A stretch of 61,488 nt of DNA from Sporosarcina quadrami. Lineage in GTDB: Bacteria > Bacillota > Bacilli > Bacillales_A > Planococcaceae. Below are positions 1 to 6,968 of this stretch, piece after piece. Below the pieces are notes generated by a model. It made no database searches, was not told the DNA's origin, and worked only from the letters and a program-made list of their open reading frames with translations. The position numbers and the translations under genes were made by a program. Location of the stretch: contig NZ_JACSQN010000016.1 of the NCBI RefSeq assembly GCF_014836615.1, positions 1 to 61,488 of the forward strand. The letters run 5' to 3'. Position 1 is the first letter of the stretch, and each line of letters opens with the position of its first letter.

Positions 1-75
1 TGAGGTAGATAGGTCCGGGGTGGAAGCGTGGCGACACGTGCAGCTGACGGATACTAATCGATCGAGGACTTAACC
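1..75 (+). rRNA. 23S ribosomal RNA, 3' end (partial)
   Basis: The first 75 bases read as the conserved 3' end of bacterial 23S rRNA, closing with the Bacillales-type terminal sequence GAGGACTTAACC. The rest of the gene lies upstream of the window. The exact mature 3' end is taken from the family and may differ by a base or two. Confidence 0.93.
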
Positions 76-294
76 TAAAGCGAAATGCCGAAGCGGTCGT
101 CTAGACGCGACAGGCATAAGACAGAATGGCGAAGCGGCGCTTTTTGCCGCACAGCCAGGCTGGCTTATGACCCGAGCGTCTGACCGCTGAGGCTGGACAG
201 TTTTAAAGTGCACGGTTGAATGTGATGCATTCACAACAATGTCTGTTTTATCCGGTTTTGAGCGAACAAAAATAAACATTTTTGTAAAAAACGC
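76..294 (+). other. 23S-5S transcribed spacer with nested stem
   Basis: This stretch of about 220 bases has no gene. It can fold into a long interrupted stem: 92-98 pairs with 182-188 (AGCGGTC/GACCGCT), 103-108 with 176-181 (AGACGC/GCGTCT), 115-120 with 164-169 (CATAAG/CTTATG), and a GCGGC/GCCGC hairpin sits at about 134-150. Such stems in rRNA spacers usually serve precursor processing; that role is inferred. Confidence 0.6.
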
Positions 295-322
295 TTGCAA
301 TTTAGGCTGGATTTGATATAAT
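295..322 (+). promoter_or_regulatory. Candidate sigma-A promoter in front of 5S rRNA
   Basis: A -35 box TTGCAA (295-300) and a perfect -10 box TATAAT (317-322) are separated by 16 bases, with 5S rRNA starting 22 bases after the -10. The 5S gene and tRNA array could therefore be transcribed independently of the upstream rRNA promoter. Recognised by sequence only. Confidence 0.6.
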
Positions 323-343
323 AAATCTTGTCTTGTGAAAAAA

Positions 344-459
344 GTCTGGTGACGATAGCGAAGAGGTCACACCCGTTCCCATACCGAACACGGAAGTTAA
401 GCTCTTCAGCGCCGATGGTAGTGGGGGATTCCCCCTGTGAGAGTAGGACGTCGCCGGGC
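344..459 (+). rRNA. 5S ribosomal RNA
   Basis: Complete 5S rRNA of about 116 nt. The conserved core CCGAACACGGAAGTTAAG is present, and the 5' end (GTCTGGTGAC) pairs with the 3' end (GTCGCCGGGC) to form helix I. Confidence 0.95.
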
Positions 460-510
460 TTGCATTCACAAAGTGAATGAAATAGGAAAACAATTACTTT
501 CCTGAATTAT

Positions 511-585
511 TCCGCAGTAGCTCAGTGGTAGAGCAATCGGCTGTTAACCGATCGGTCGTAGGTTCGAGTCCTACCTGCGGAGCCA
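511..585 (+). tRNA. tRNA-Asn (GTT)
   Basis: Cloverleaf with acceptor TCCGCAG/CTGCGGA, anticodon loop CTGTTAA with anticodon GTT, T-loop GGTTCGAGTCC and encoded CCA. First tRNA of the array. Confidence 0.96.
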
Positions 586-588
586 ATT

Positions 589-680
589 GGAGAGCTGTCC
601 GAGTGGCCGAAGGAGCACGATTGGAAATCGTGTAGACGGTTTACGCTGTCTCAAGGGTTCAAATCCCTTGCTCTCCGCCA
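589..680 (+). tRNA. tRNA-Ser (GGA)
   Basis: 92-nt class II tRNA with a long variable arm. Acceptor GGAGAGC/GCTCTCC, anticodon loop TTGGAAA (GGA), encoded CCA. It starts four bases after the tRNA-Asn CCA. Confidence 0.96.
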
Positions 681-695
681 GATTTATCTTAGTTA

Positions 696-770
696 GGCCC
701 CTTGGTCAAGCGGTTAAGACACCGCCCTTTCACGGCGGTAACACGGGTTCGAATCCCGTAGGGGTCACCA
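696..770 (+). tRNA. tRNA-Glu (TTC)
   Basis: Acceptor GGCCCCT pairs with AGGGGTC with one G-T pair; anticodon loop CTTTCAC (TTC); GGTTCGAATCC T-arm; encoded CCA. Confidence 0.96.
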
Positions 771-810
771 TTTAACTACCATTCTTACTCTAACATCGTG
801 AATCCCGTTT

Positions 811-1050
811 AAAGTGGGAGAAGCGAGTAGAACAAGGAAGCAATACAGAGAAGGAAGAAGCGTACAAGAATACGTGACTGACTGATCGAATGAAGCTGAC
901 GCAGTAATGCGAAGCTTATCGCAACTCTCGTTAAAAGTGGGAGAAGCGAGTAGAACAAGGAAGCAATTGAGAGAAGGAAGAAGCGTACAAGAGTACGTGA
1001 CTGACTGATCGAATGAAGCTGACGCAGTAATGCGAAGCTTATCGCAATTT
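811..1050 (+). repeat. Tandem direct repeat, two ~117-bp copies, 123-bp period
   Basis: Copy 1 (about 811-927) and copy 2 (about 934-1050) are offset by 123 bases and nearly identical; visible differences are at 844-846 versus 967-969 (ACA/TGA) and 870 versus 993 (A/G). Each holds small hairpins such as CGTAC/GTACG and TGCGA/TCGCA. No credible gene lies here; the reverse-strand reading frame is just the translated repeat. It fills the gap between tRNA-Glu and tRNA-Val, where trnD-type arrays normally have only a short spacer. Confidence 0.85.
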
Positions 1051-1056
1051 TAACCC

Positions 1057-1132
1057 GGAGGATTAGCTCAGCTGGGAGAGCACCTGCCTTACAAGCAGGG
1101 GGTCGGCGGTTCGAGCCCGTCATCCTCCACCA
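1057..1132 (+). tRNA. tRNA-Val (TAC)
   Basis: Acceptor GGAGGAT/ATCCTCC, anticodon loop CTTACAA (TAC), encoded CCA. Confidence 0.96.
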
Positions 1133-1172
1133 TCTTTTTAAGTGACAACTTTATAGTAAGTATTATTATTAT

Positions 1173-1248
<76 letters not shown>

Positions 1249-1250
1249 AT

Positions 1251-1326
1251 GGTCCCGTGGTGTAGCGGTTAACATGCCTGCCTGTCACGCAGGAGATCGC
1301 CGGTTCGATCCCGGTCGGGACCGCCA
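1251..1326 (+). tRNA. tRNA-Asp (GTC)
   Basis: Acceptor GGTCCCG/CGGGACC, anticodon loop CTGTCAC (GTC), encoded CCA; three bases after the initiator tRNA. Confidence 0.96.
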
Positions 1327-1336
1327 TTTTTATTGT

Positions 1337-1412
1337 GGCTCAGTAGCTCAGTCGGTAGAGCAAAGGACTGAAAATCCTTGTGTCGGCGGTTCGATTCCGT
1401 CCTGAGCCACCA
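1337..1412 (+). tRNA. tRNA-Phe (GAA)
   Basis: Acceptor GGCTCAG/CTGAGCC, anticodon loop CTGAAAA (GAA), encoded CCA. Confidence 0.96.
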
Positions 1413-1430
1413 TATTTATTTTTACACCGT

Positions 1431-1506
<76 letters not shown>

Positions 1507-1522
1507 TGAAATTTCCTAGGTT

Positions 1523-1607
1523 GGTGGGGTAGCGAAGTGGCTAAACGCGGCGGACTGTAAATCCGCTCCCTCCGGGTTCGGCGGTTCGAATCCGTCCCCC
1601 ACCACCA
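1523..1607 (+). tRNA. tRNA-Tyr (GTA)
   Basis: 85-nt class II tRNA with long variable arm; acceptor GGTGGGG/CCCCACC, anticodon loop CTGTAAA (GTA), encoded CCA. Confidence 0.96.
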
Positions 1608-1614
1608 TTTTTAC

Positions 1615-1688
1615 AGGGGCATAGTTTAACGGTAGAATAGAGGTCTCCAAAACCTTTGGTGTGGGTTCGATTCCTACTGCCCCTGCCA
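1615..1688 (+). tRNA. tRNA-Trp (CCA)
   Basis: Acceptor AGGGGCA/TGCCCCT, anticodon loop CTCCAAA (CCA), discriminator G, encoded CCA. Confidence 0.96.
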
Positions 1689-1711
1689 TTACTGTTCTAA
1701 TCTAATATTAC

Positions 1712-1788
1712 GGCGGTCGTGGCGAAGTGGTTAACGCATCGGATTGTGGTTCCGACACTCGGGGGTTCGATTCCCCTCGTCCGCCCCA
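1712..1788 (+). tRNA. tRNA-His (GTG), copy 1
   Basis: Anticodon loop TTGTGGT (GTG). The extra G at position -1 faces discriminator C, the tRNA-His identity feature. The acceptor helix GCGGTCG/CGTCCGC has a T-T mismatch at the fifth pair. CCA encoded. Confidence 0.94.
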
Positions 1789-1825
1789 TTCTAATCTGTT
1801 AGCAATTATAAAATATAGGTATCAT

Positions 1826-1902
1826 GGCGGTCGTGGCGAAGTGGTTAACGCATCGGATTGTGGTTCCGACATTCGGGGGTTCGATTCCCCTCGTCCGCCC
1901 CA
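1826..1902 (+). tRNA. tRNA-His (GTG), copy 2
   Basis: Same as the copy at 1712 apart from one base in the variable region (T for C). It carries the same T-T acceptor mismatch, and a shared TTCTAATCT lies upstream of both copies, indicating tandem duplication. Confidence 0.94.
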
Positions 1903-1911
1903 TTTATTCTT

Positions 1912-1983
1912 TGGGGTATAGCCAAGCGGTAAGGCAACGGACTTTGACTCCGTCATTCGTTGGTTCGAATCCAGCTACCCCAG
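1912..1983 (+). tRNA. tRNA-Gln (TTG)
   Basis: Acceptor TGGGGTA/TACCCCA, anticodon loop CTTTGAC (TTG), discriminator G. The 3' end is followed by TTT, so CCA is not encoded and must be added by CCA nucleotidyltransferase. Confidence 0.95.
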
Positions 1984-1987
1984 TTTC

Positions 1988-2062
1988 GCGGAAGTAGTTC
2001 AGTGGTAGAATACGACCTTGCCAAGGTCGGGGTCGCGGGTTCGAATCCCGTCTTCCGCTCCA
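1988..2062 (+). tRNA. tRNA-Gly (GCC)
   Basis: Acceptor GCGGAAG/CTTCCGC, anticodon loop TTGCCAA (GCC), encoded CCA; four bases after tRNA-Gln. Confidence 0.96.
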
Positions 2063-2072
2063 CTTTTCTAAC

Positions 2073-2146
2073 GGCGGCATAGCCAAGCGGTAAGGCATGG
2101 GTCTGCAACACCCTTATCACCGGTTCGATTCCGGTTGCCGCCTCCA
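2073..2146 (+). tRNA. tRNA-Cys (GCA)
   Basis: Acceptor GGCGGCA/TGCCGCC, anticodon loop TCTGCAACA region with anticodon GCA, encoded CCA. Confidence 0.95.
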
Positions 2147-2179
2147 AATTTTCATATGCGTTATGTAAGTTATTATTAT

Positions 2180-2260
2180 GCCCGAGTGGTGGAATGGCAG
2201 ACACGTCGCACTCAAAATGCGATGCCGCGAGGCGTGCCGGTTCAAGTCCGGCCTCGGGTA
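2180..2260 (+). tRNA. tRNA-Leu (CAA)
   Basis: Class II tRNA with anticodon loop CTCAAAA (CAA). The acceptor GCCCGAG pairs with CTCGGGT (terminal G-T) and the discriminator is A2260. The following bases read TCCA, so a CCA exists but one base out of register; the mature CCA is probably added after processing. Last tRNA of the array. Confidence 0.93.
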
Positions 2261-2266
2261 TCCACT

Positions 2267-2294
2267 AAAAATACAACTTCGGTTGTATTTTTTT
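2267..2294 (+). terminator. Intrinsic terminator of the rRNA-tRNA operon
   Basis: Nine-base-pair stem AAATACAAC/GTTGTATTT closed by a stable TTCG loop and followed by a T run, directly behind tRNA-Leu. Confidence 0.9.
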
Positions 2295-2322
2295 CGTTTA
2301 GATGCTTATTGATAAGGTTGAT

Positions 2323-2365
2323 GAAAAACGCTCCTCTCCTGTGGTTGAAGGAGGGAGCGTTTTTC
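2323..2365 (-). terminator. Terminator, likely for the B3/B4 gene
   Basis: The inverted repeat GAAAAACGCTCC...GGAGCGTTTTTC lies just 3' of the minus-strand gene ending at 2380. It has A/T runs on both sides and may stop transcription both ways. Confidence 0.75.
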
Positions 2366-2379
2366 TATAACTACATGTG

Positions 2380-3075
2380 TCACCGGACTAAATCTATATG
2401 TGGCTGACTACTTGTTAAAACGTAGGATGCTGAGTCCCCACCACTGATGCTCGTGAACATATTACCACTAGCTGTAGTGAGCTTATGAGCTTCTTCTTCA
2501 CTCATGGATGGGCGAAGATATATTACTTGTAAAATTTCTGTCGTTTCTTCAGTTACAGCACATCTTATGGAATCTACATAAGGACTTCCGAAAGGGCTAT
2601 ATTCGTCTCTTAATAACAAGATATTGTTCAAATCATTGACTTGTCCATTTAAACCATTGTAACGGTCATCTTCTCCGCCTAGCGTCAGTTGAATGTTGCC
2701 GACAAGATCATTGAAATCGTAAATACTTGTCGGGATTTCATATTGGAGAGAGAAAAAAATGTTTAAGTCCACGGCGGTTTGGTTTGATTGATGGTAGTTC
2801 TGCTCTTTTATATTTTTATATAGGTATTCGACAGATGGCGGAGATTGATTATGATCAGAACCAAAAGCTTTCCAAGTTTCACGCCAAGATTGGATGCCAG
2901 GGAAATTCGAAAGTGGCTTTCTATCCAATTCGAAAAAGAGTTGTTCCTGGAATAGCTGCAGTCTTCCTTTTAACATTTGTGGAGATTCTGATACAGTAAT
3001 ATTGGTATAATGGTTAATGCCTAATTTTAATTGAGGAACAGTAGTAAATAATCCTTTATCTATTTCTATTTTCAA
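2380..3075 (-). CDS. B3/B4 tRNA-binding domain protein
   Basis: A 231-residue protein resembling the stand-alone B3/B4 domain family, related to the editing module of the phenylalanyl-tRNA synthetase beta subunit. The C-terminal half contains the core-like stretch RDEYSPFGSPYVDSIRCA. It may hydrolyse or bind mischarged tRNA or another aminoacyl compound, but the substrate is not known. The start is placed at a TTG at 3075 because AAGGGGGAT lies just upstream; an in-frame ATG ten codons earlier has no such site. It is a single gene with its own terminator, divergent from queG with about 50 bases between them. Family assignment is fairly sure, function is not. Confidence 0.75.
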   Translation of the reverse strand: MKIEIDKGLFTTVPQLKLGINHYTNITVSESPQMLKGRLQLFQEQLFFELDRKPLSNFPGIQSWRETWKAFGSDHNQSPPSVEYLYKNIKEQNYHQSNQTAVDLNIFFSLQYEIPTSIYDFNDLVGNIQLTLGGEDDRYNGLNGQVNDLNNILLLRDEYSPFGSPYVDSIRCAVTEETTEILQVIYLRPSMSEEEAHKLTTASGNMFTSISGGDSASYVLTSSQPHIDLVR

Positions 3076-3127
3076 GTGAATCCCCCTTAGTCTTTTTTTT
3101 ATCATATCATAAAGGAGGCGGAGCGTA

Positions 3128-4255
3128 ATGAAGGTCGCTCAGGTTCAACAATCGATAAGAGAATATGCAATTTCCATCGGTATTGATAAGATTGGCTTTA
3201 CGACAGCCGCTCCTTTTCTTGAGTTGAAAAACCGCCTACGACGTCAACAGGAGTTGGGTTATCAATCGGGGTTCGAAGAGAGTGATATTGAGAAGCGTAC
3301 TGAGCCTATGTTGCTCTTGGATCGTGCTGAAAGCATCATTGCGATCGCTGTTGCGTATCCTTCCAAAATGGAGGATTCCCCTAAAGGAAAGAAGGGGGAG
3401 CGGCGTGGGATTTTTTGCAGAGCTTCATGGGGAACTGATTATCATATCGTTTTACGGGAAAAACTCCAACTGTTAGAAGCATTCATTGTTGAATTGGTTC
3501 CAGAGGCTAAGATGCGTTCTATGGTAGACACAGGTGAGCTGGCTGACCGTGCTGTAGCGGAACGTGCAGGGTTAGGCTGGTCGGCTAAAAATTGTTCCAT
3601 CATCACTCCGGAATACGGCTCTTACGTCTATTTGGGCGAAATGATTACAAATATCCCATTTGAACCTGACACGCCGATGGAAGACCAGTGTGGAGATTGC
3701 ACACTTTGTATGGATGCTTGTCCAACCGGAGCACTGATTCAAGGAGGTCAATTGAACGCCCAAAGATGTATTGCGTTCCTCACACAATCTAAAAAACCGA
3801 TTCCGGAAGAGTTCCGAGCAAAAATCGGAAACCGTGTGTATGGATGCGATACGTGTCAGACCGTTTGTCCTAAAAATAAAGGCATGTACAATTTACATCA
3901 AGAAGCTTTCAAACCTCAACCAGAGTTAGCTAAACCACTTCTACTCCCGATGTTAACTTTATCAAACCGACAGTTCAAAGAGGACTATGGACATATGTCC
4001 GGTTCATGGAGAGGTAAGAATCCTATTCAAAGAAATGCTATTCTTGCCATAGCTCATTTTAAAGATGAAGCATCTGTGCCTGCGCTTGCTGAATTACTTT
4101 TGTCGGATCCACGCCCTCTAATTCGTGGAACAATTGCATGGGCACTTGGCCAGATTGACAGTAGCGAAAGTGTACAAGCAATTAAAGATGCCTATCAAAC
4201 GGAGTTAGACGAAGATGTATTAAACGAAATGAAAAAAGTGTTGGATACTAAATGA
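3128..4255 (+). CDS. queG: Epoxyqueuosine reductase QueG
   Basis: Cytosolic iron-sulfur and cobalamin enzyme that reduces epoxyqueuosine in tRNA to queuosine, the last step of the pathway. The 375-residue protein has the DUF1730 N-terminal region, catalytic Asp at 134 in SMVDTGEL, two 4Fe-4S cysteine clusters (C188, C191, C194, C198; then C240, C243, C247 with C214), and HEAT-like repeats at about 300-370. Length and order match Bacillus QueG. The start has AAAGGAGGCGG upstream. The next gene trmL, 13 bases downstream, also modifies the tRNA wobble base, so the two probably form an operon on translation fidelity. Confidence 0.95.
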   Translation: MKVAQVQQSIREYAISIGIDKIGFTTAAPFLELKNRLRRQQELGYQSGFEESDIEKRTEPMLLLDRAESIIAIAVAYPSKMEDSPKGKKGERRGIFCRASWGTDYHIVLREKLQLLEAFIVELVPEAKMRSMVDTGELADRAVAERAGLGWSAKNCSIITPEYGSYVYLGEMITNIPFEPDTPMEDQCGDCTLCMDACPTGALIQGGQLNAQRCIAFLTQSKKPIPEEFRAKIGNRVYGCDTCQTVCPKNKGMYNLHQEAFKPQPELAKPLLLPMLTLSNRQFKEDYGHMSGSWRGKNPIQRNAILAIAHFKDEASVPALAELLLSDPRPLIRGTIAWALGQIDSSESVQAIKDAYQTELDEDVLNEMKKVLDTK

Positions 4256-4268
4256 AGGAAGTGCTGTA

Positions 4269-4742
4269 ATGGCTATACATGTTGTCTTATATGAACCACT
4301 CATACCTGCAAATACAGGTAATATTGCTAGGACATGTGCAGGAACCGGTACAAAGTTGCATTTAATCAAACCGCTTGGATTCTCTACGGATGATAAAATG
4401 CTTAAGCGAGCAGGACTTGATTATTGGGAGCATGTGGATATTACATATCATGAAGGGATACAGCAATTTTTTGATGCATATCCAAGTGGTGAGTTTTATT
4501 TCATTACGAAGTTTGGAGAAAAAACGTACTCTTCCTTCGACTTTTCGGTGCCATCAAAAGATATCTTTTTCGTCTTTGGTAAAGAAACGACCGGTTTACC
4601 GGATGATATCGTACAATCCAACAAAGATACATGTCTGCGCATACCAATGAACGATCATATCCGATCGTTGAATTTGTCAAATACTGCTGCAATTCTAATC
4701 TACGAAGCATTGAGGCAACAAGAATTTCTTGACTTACAATAA
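4269..4742 (+). CDS. trmL: tRNA (cytidine/uridine-34-2'-O)-methyltransferase TrmL
   Basis: SPOUT-class methyltransferase of 157 residues that 2'-O-methylates the wobble base of certain tRNAs (tRNA-Leu in E. coli) using S-adenosylmethionine. The N-terminal PLIPANTGNIART motif, the glycine-rich FGKETTGLP loop and the C-terminal knot residues IPMNDHIRSLNLSNTAA are all present. The length is that of the minimal YibK/CspR type, which acts as a dimer. It follows queG by 13 bases with GAAGGAAG as ribosome binding site and ends at a strong terminator. Confidence 0.95.
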   Translation: MAIHVVLYEPLIPANTGNIARTCAGTGTKLHLIKPLGFSTDDKMLKRAGLDYWEHVDITYHEGIQQFFDAYPSGEFYFITKFGEKTYSSFDFSVPSKDIFFVFGKETTGLPDDIVQSNKDTCLRIPMNDHIRSLNLSNTAAILIYEALRQQEFLDLQ

Positions 4743-4778
4743 AAAAAAGACAGCCATTTGACAGGCTGTCTTTTTTTT
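4743..4778. terminator. Bidirectional terminator between trmL and a small gene
   Basis: AAAAGACAGCC/GGCTGTCTTTT hairpin flanked by an A run on the left and a T run on the right. It overlaps the stop codon of the convergent 35-residue gene. Confidence 0.9.
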
Positions 4779-4884
4779 ACTTAGCGCTAACTCTTTTAGT
4801 TTTACCGGGTTTGTCATCGTATCCACCTGTAAAAATAGCAGAAAGGAATGCGAAGCAGACACCCATGATAAGGATTAGTCTCAT
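4777..4884 (-). CDS. Small single-pass membrane protein, 35 aa
   Basis: A short frame beginning at ATG 4884 behind the strong ribosome binding site GGAGGT (spacing about 6). It encodes an N-terminal hydrophobic segment at about residues 3-20 (LILIMGVCFAFLSAIF) and a basic C-terminus ending RVSAK. The predicted protein would be a membrane peptide with one helix. No family is recognised. The frame ends inside the shared terminator, a compact arrangement that supports a real gene. Confidence 0.6.
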   Translation of the reverse strand: MRLILIMGVCFAFLSAIFTGGYDDKPGKTKRVSAK

Positions 4885-5075
4885 TAGATGTACCTCCTGT
4901 AAAAATCATTAGTTCTTTGTACAGTATACCCTAAACTTAAGTTAAATGAAATGTCTGTCCTATAAAATTGTGTCATTCTGATTAACAATAACGACATCAC
5001 CCATTTCCAATATTAGATAAATTGGTTGTATGAATGTACAATAGGGTAATTATCATTGCGAAGGAGTGAAAGAAT

Positions 5076-5906
5076 ATGAACTATTATAATGAGACATTCA
5101 GGTTGGCAAATGGCATAGAAATGCCTCAGTTCGGACTTGGCGTATATAAGATGACGGATACGGAAGAAACGATTAAGGCAATCAGTTATGCATTAGAAGT
5201 TGGTTATAGAGCAATTGATACCGCGGCAATTTATGAGAATGAAGAGGAAACAGGGGAGGCTATACGCAACTCTGGCATTGCAAGAAGTGAATTGTTCATC
5301 ACATCTAAAGTTTGGAACACCGATCAGGGATATGATGAAACGTTGCGTGCATTCGAAATATCCCTCGAAAAATTAGGAATGGATTATTTGGACTTATATT
5401 TAACCCATTGGCCCGTTGCAGATAAATTCGTCGATACGTATCGGGCGATTGAAAGATTGTATGATGAAAAATTAATTAGGGCGACAGGTGTATCCAATCA
5501 TCACGAACACCATTTGAACAAGCTTTTTCAGACAGCCAATGTTAAACCAATGGTAAATCAGATTGAGCTCCATCCAAGGCTCTCACAGGAAGCTTTGCGC
5601 AACTTTTGCCAGCGTCATGATATTGCAGTGACTTCATGGTCTCCTTTAGCTAGAGGAGTTTTACTGGACGATCCAACGCTAATGGAGATAGGTGCTAAAT
5701 ATGGAAAATCACCTGCGCAAGTAATTATCCGTTGGCATTTGCAACATCGGTTAATCGTCATTCCAAAATCAGTGACGCCTGAGCGGATTCTTTCAAATAT
5801 CGATGTGAATGATTTTGAACTGACAATACAAGATATGATGAAAATTGATTCGCTGAATCGGAATGAAAGAACAGGAACGAACCCGGAAAAGTTTGACACA
5901 ATTTAA
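5076..5906 (+). CDS. Aldo/keto reductase
   Basis: NADPH-dependent aldo/keto reductase of the AKR5-like group (B. subtilis YvgN/YtbE type) that reduces aldehydes and ketones such as methylglyoxal. The 276-residue TIM-barrel has the catalytic tetrad D48, Y53, K78 and H111, the signature LYLTHWPV, and the cofactor motif VIPKSVTPERI near the C-terminus. The ribosome binding site is AAGGAGTG. The gene stands alone. mgsA, which makes methylglyoxal, lies about 21 kb away, so a role in aldehyde detoxification is plausible but inferred. Confidence 0.92.
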   Translation: MNYYNETFRLANGIEMPQFGLGVYKMTDTEETIKAISYALEVGYRAIDTAAIYENEEETGEAIRNSGIARSELFITSKVWNTDQGYDETLRAFEISLEKLGMDYLDLYLTHWPVADKFVDTYRAIERLYDEKLIRATGVSNHHEHHLNKLFQTANVKPMVNQIELHPRLSQEALRNFCQRHDIAVTSWSPLARGVLLDDPTLMEIGAKYGKSPAQVIIRWHLQHRLIVIPKSVTPERILSNIDVNDFELTIQDMMKIDSLNRNERTGTNPEKFDTI

Positions 5907-5992
5907 ATAGTTCATAGGTATCTAGGTCTATTATCATATTAAGTATAAAATTATGATATACTAGATTTATCTATACTGTAGGGGGAATTTCT

Positions 5993-6925
5993 GTGTTTAG
6001 AAATAAGAAAAAAGAACTGACGGATAATCGTTTGCAAAATGAAATGGATGAACTGAAGTTGGAGTTCGATGCAAAAGAACAGAAAGAGCTATCACGTTTG
6101 CAAGGTATCCGCGAAGAGTTGACTGCGGCCGTACATCAGCATGAGAAAGTGAATTCTCAACATAATGTATTGGGACAAGCAGTCAATCAGATAGAACAGA
6201 AGTTTGAAAATGTCGGAGAACTAAGTGAGCAGACATCTAAAAAATCAGGTGAACTTTTTGATAAAGGTCGTTCTCTGGAAGAAAAGTCTCATAGGATGGT
6301 GCATGAAGCGACTGAAGGGACAAAGGAAGTGCAAACGACTGCTGATGTCATTAAGGAGCTCGGAACTCAAATTCAAGCTTCTGAGAGAAATATGTCAAAT
6401 CTCAGTGATCGATCAGTTGAAATACAATCGATTGTTGGTGTAATTGAGGATATCGCTGACCAAACAAACCTTTTGGCTTTGAATGCATCTATTGAGGCTG
6501 CTCGTGCAGGTGATTCCGGAAAAGGATTTGCAGTCGTTGCACAGGAAGTGCGTAAATTAGCAGAAAGCACATCCAATAGTACAGCGAATATCCAGACACT
6601 GACGACTTCCCTACGTGAAGAGATTGAACAGGCGCTCACTGCGACTAGGAAGAGTGCAGCTCTTGTAGAAAAAGGTATTTCAGTTGGTATGGAGACTGCG
6701 TCTAAAATTGAGCGTATCCTTGGAACTGTAGAAGAGAGCAAAATGGATATTACAAACATACAGGATATGATCGAAGAACAAAAGAAGCTTTCCGAAGCAG
6801 TTAAACAGGAATTATTGGAAGCGAATAACTTATTCAAAGAAGCGCATGCATTAATTGTAGAACATATTGAAGATGCGAGAGAAGTGGATTTACGGCTTGA
6901 AAGCGGAATACGTAAATTATCCTAA
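5993..6925 (+). CDS. Soluble methyl-accepting chemotaxis-type protein
   Basis: A 310-residue protein with a coiled-coil N-terminus (about 10-110) and the conserved chemoreceptor hairpin tip near residue 160, [20 protein letters not shown]. No membrane segment, HAMP domain or recognisable ligand domain is present, so it should be cytoplasmic, like B. subtilis YfmS. It would signal to CheA through CheW; the stimulus is unknown. The start is GTG at 5993 with AGGGGGA upstream. It is a single gene with its own terminator. The other receptor in the window, HemAT, is also soluble. Confidence 0.88.
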   Translation: MFRNKKKELTDNRLQNEMDELKLEFDAKEQKELSRLQGIREELTAAVHQHEKVNSQHNVLGQAVNQIEQKFENVGELSEQTSKKSGELFDKGRSLEEKSHRMVHEATEGTKEVQTTADVIKELGTQIQASERNMSNLSDRSVEIQSIVGVIEDIADQTNLLALNASIEAARAGDSGKGFAVVAQEVRKLAESTSNSTANIQTLTTSLREEIEQALTATRKSAALVEKGISVGMETASKIERILGTVEESKMDITNIQDMIEEQKKLSEAVKQELLEANNLFKEAHALIVEHIEDAREVDLRLESGIRKLS

Positions 6926-6927
6926 AT

Positions 6928-6966
6928 AAAACCGGAGAGATGGATTAATTCCACTTCTCCGGTTTT
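6928..6966. terminator. Terminator of the soluble chemoreceptor gene
   Basis: AAACCGGAGA...TCTCCGGTTTTT hairpin with flanking A and T tracts, placed between convergent genes, so probably used from both sides. Confidence 0.85.
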
Positions 6967-6968
6967 TA

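Noticed and set aside
809..1123. Minus-strand frame of 104 codons in the tRNA array
   Set aside because: It is the translation of the tandem repeat plus part of tRNA-Val; the peptide repeats itself with the DNA unit and has no ribosome binding site.
6373..6837. 154-codon minus-strand frame inside the soluble chemoreceptor gene
   Set aside because: Antisense shadow of a conserved signalling domain.
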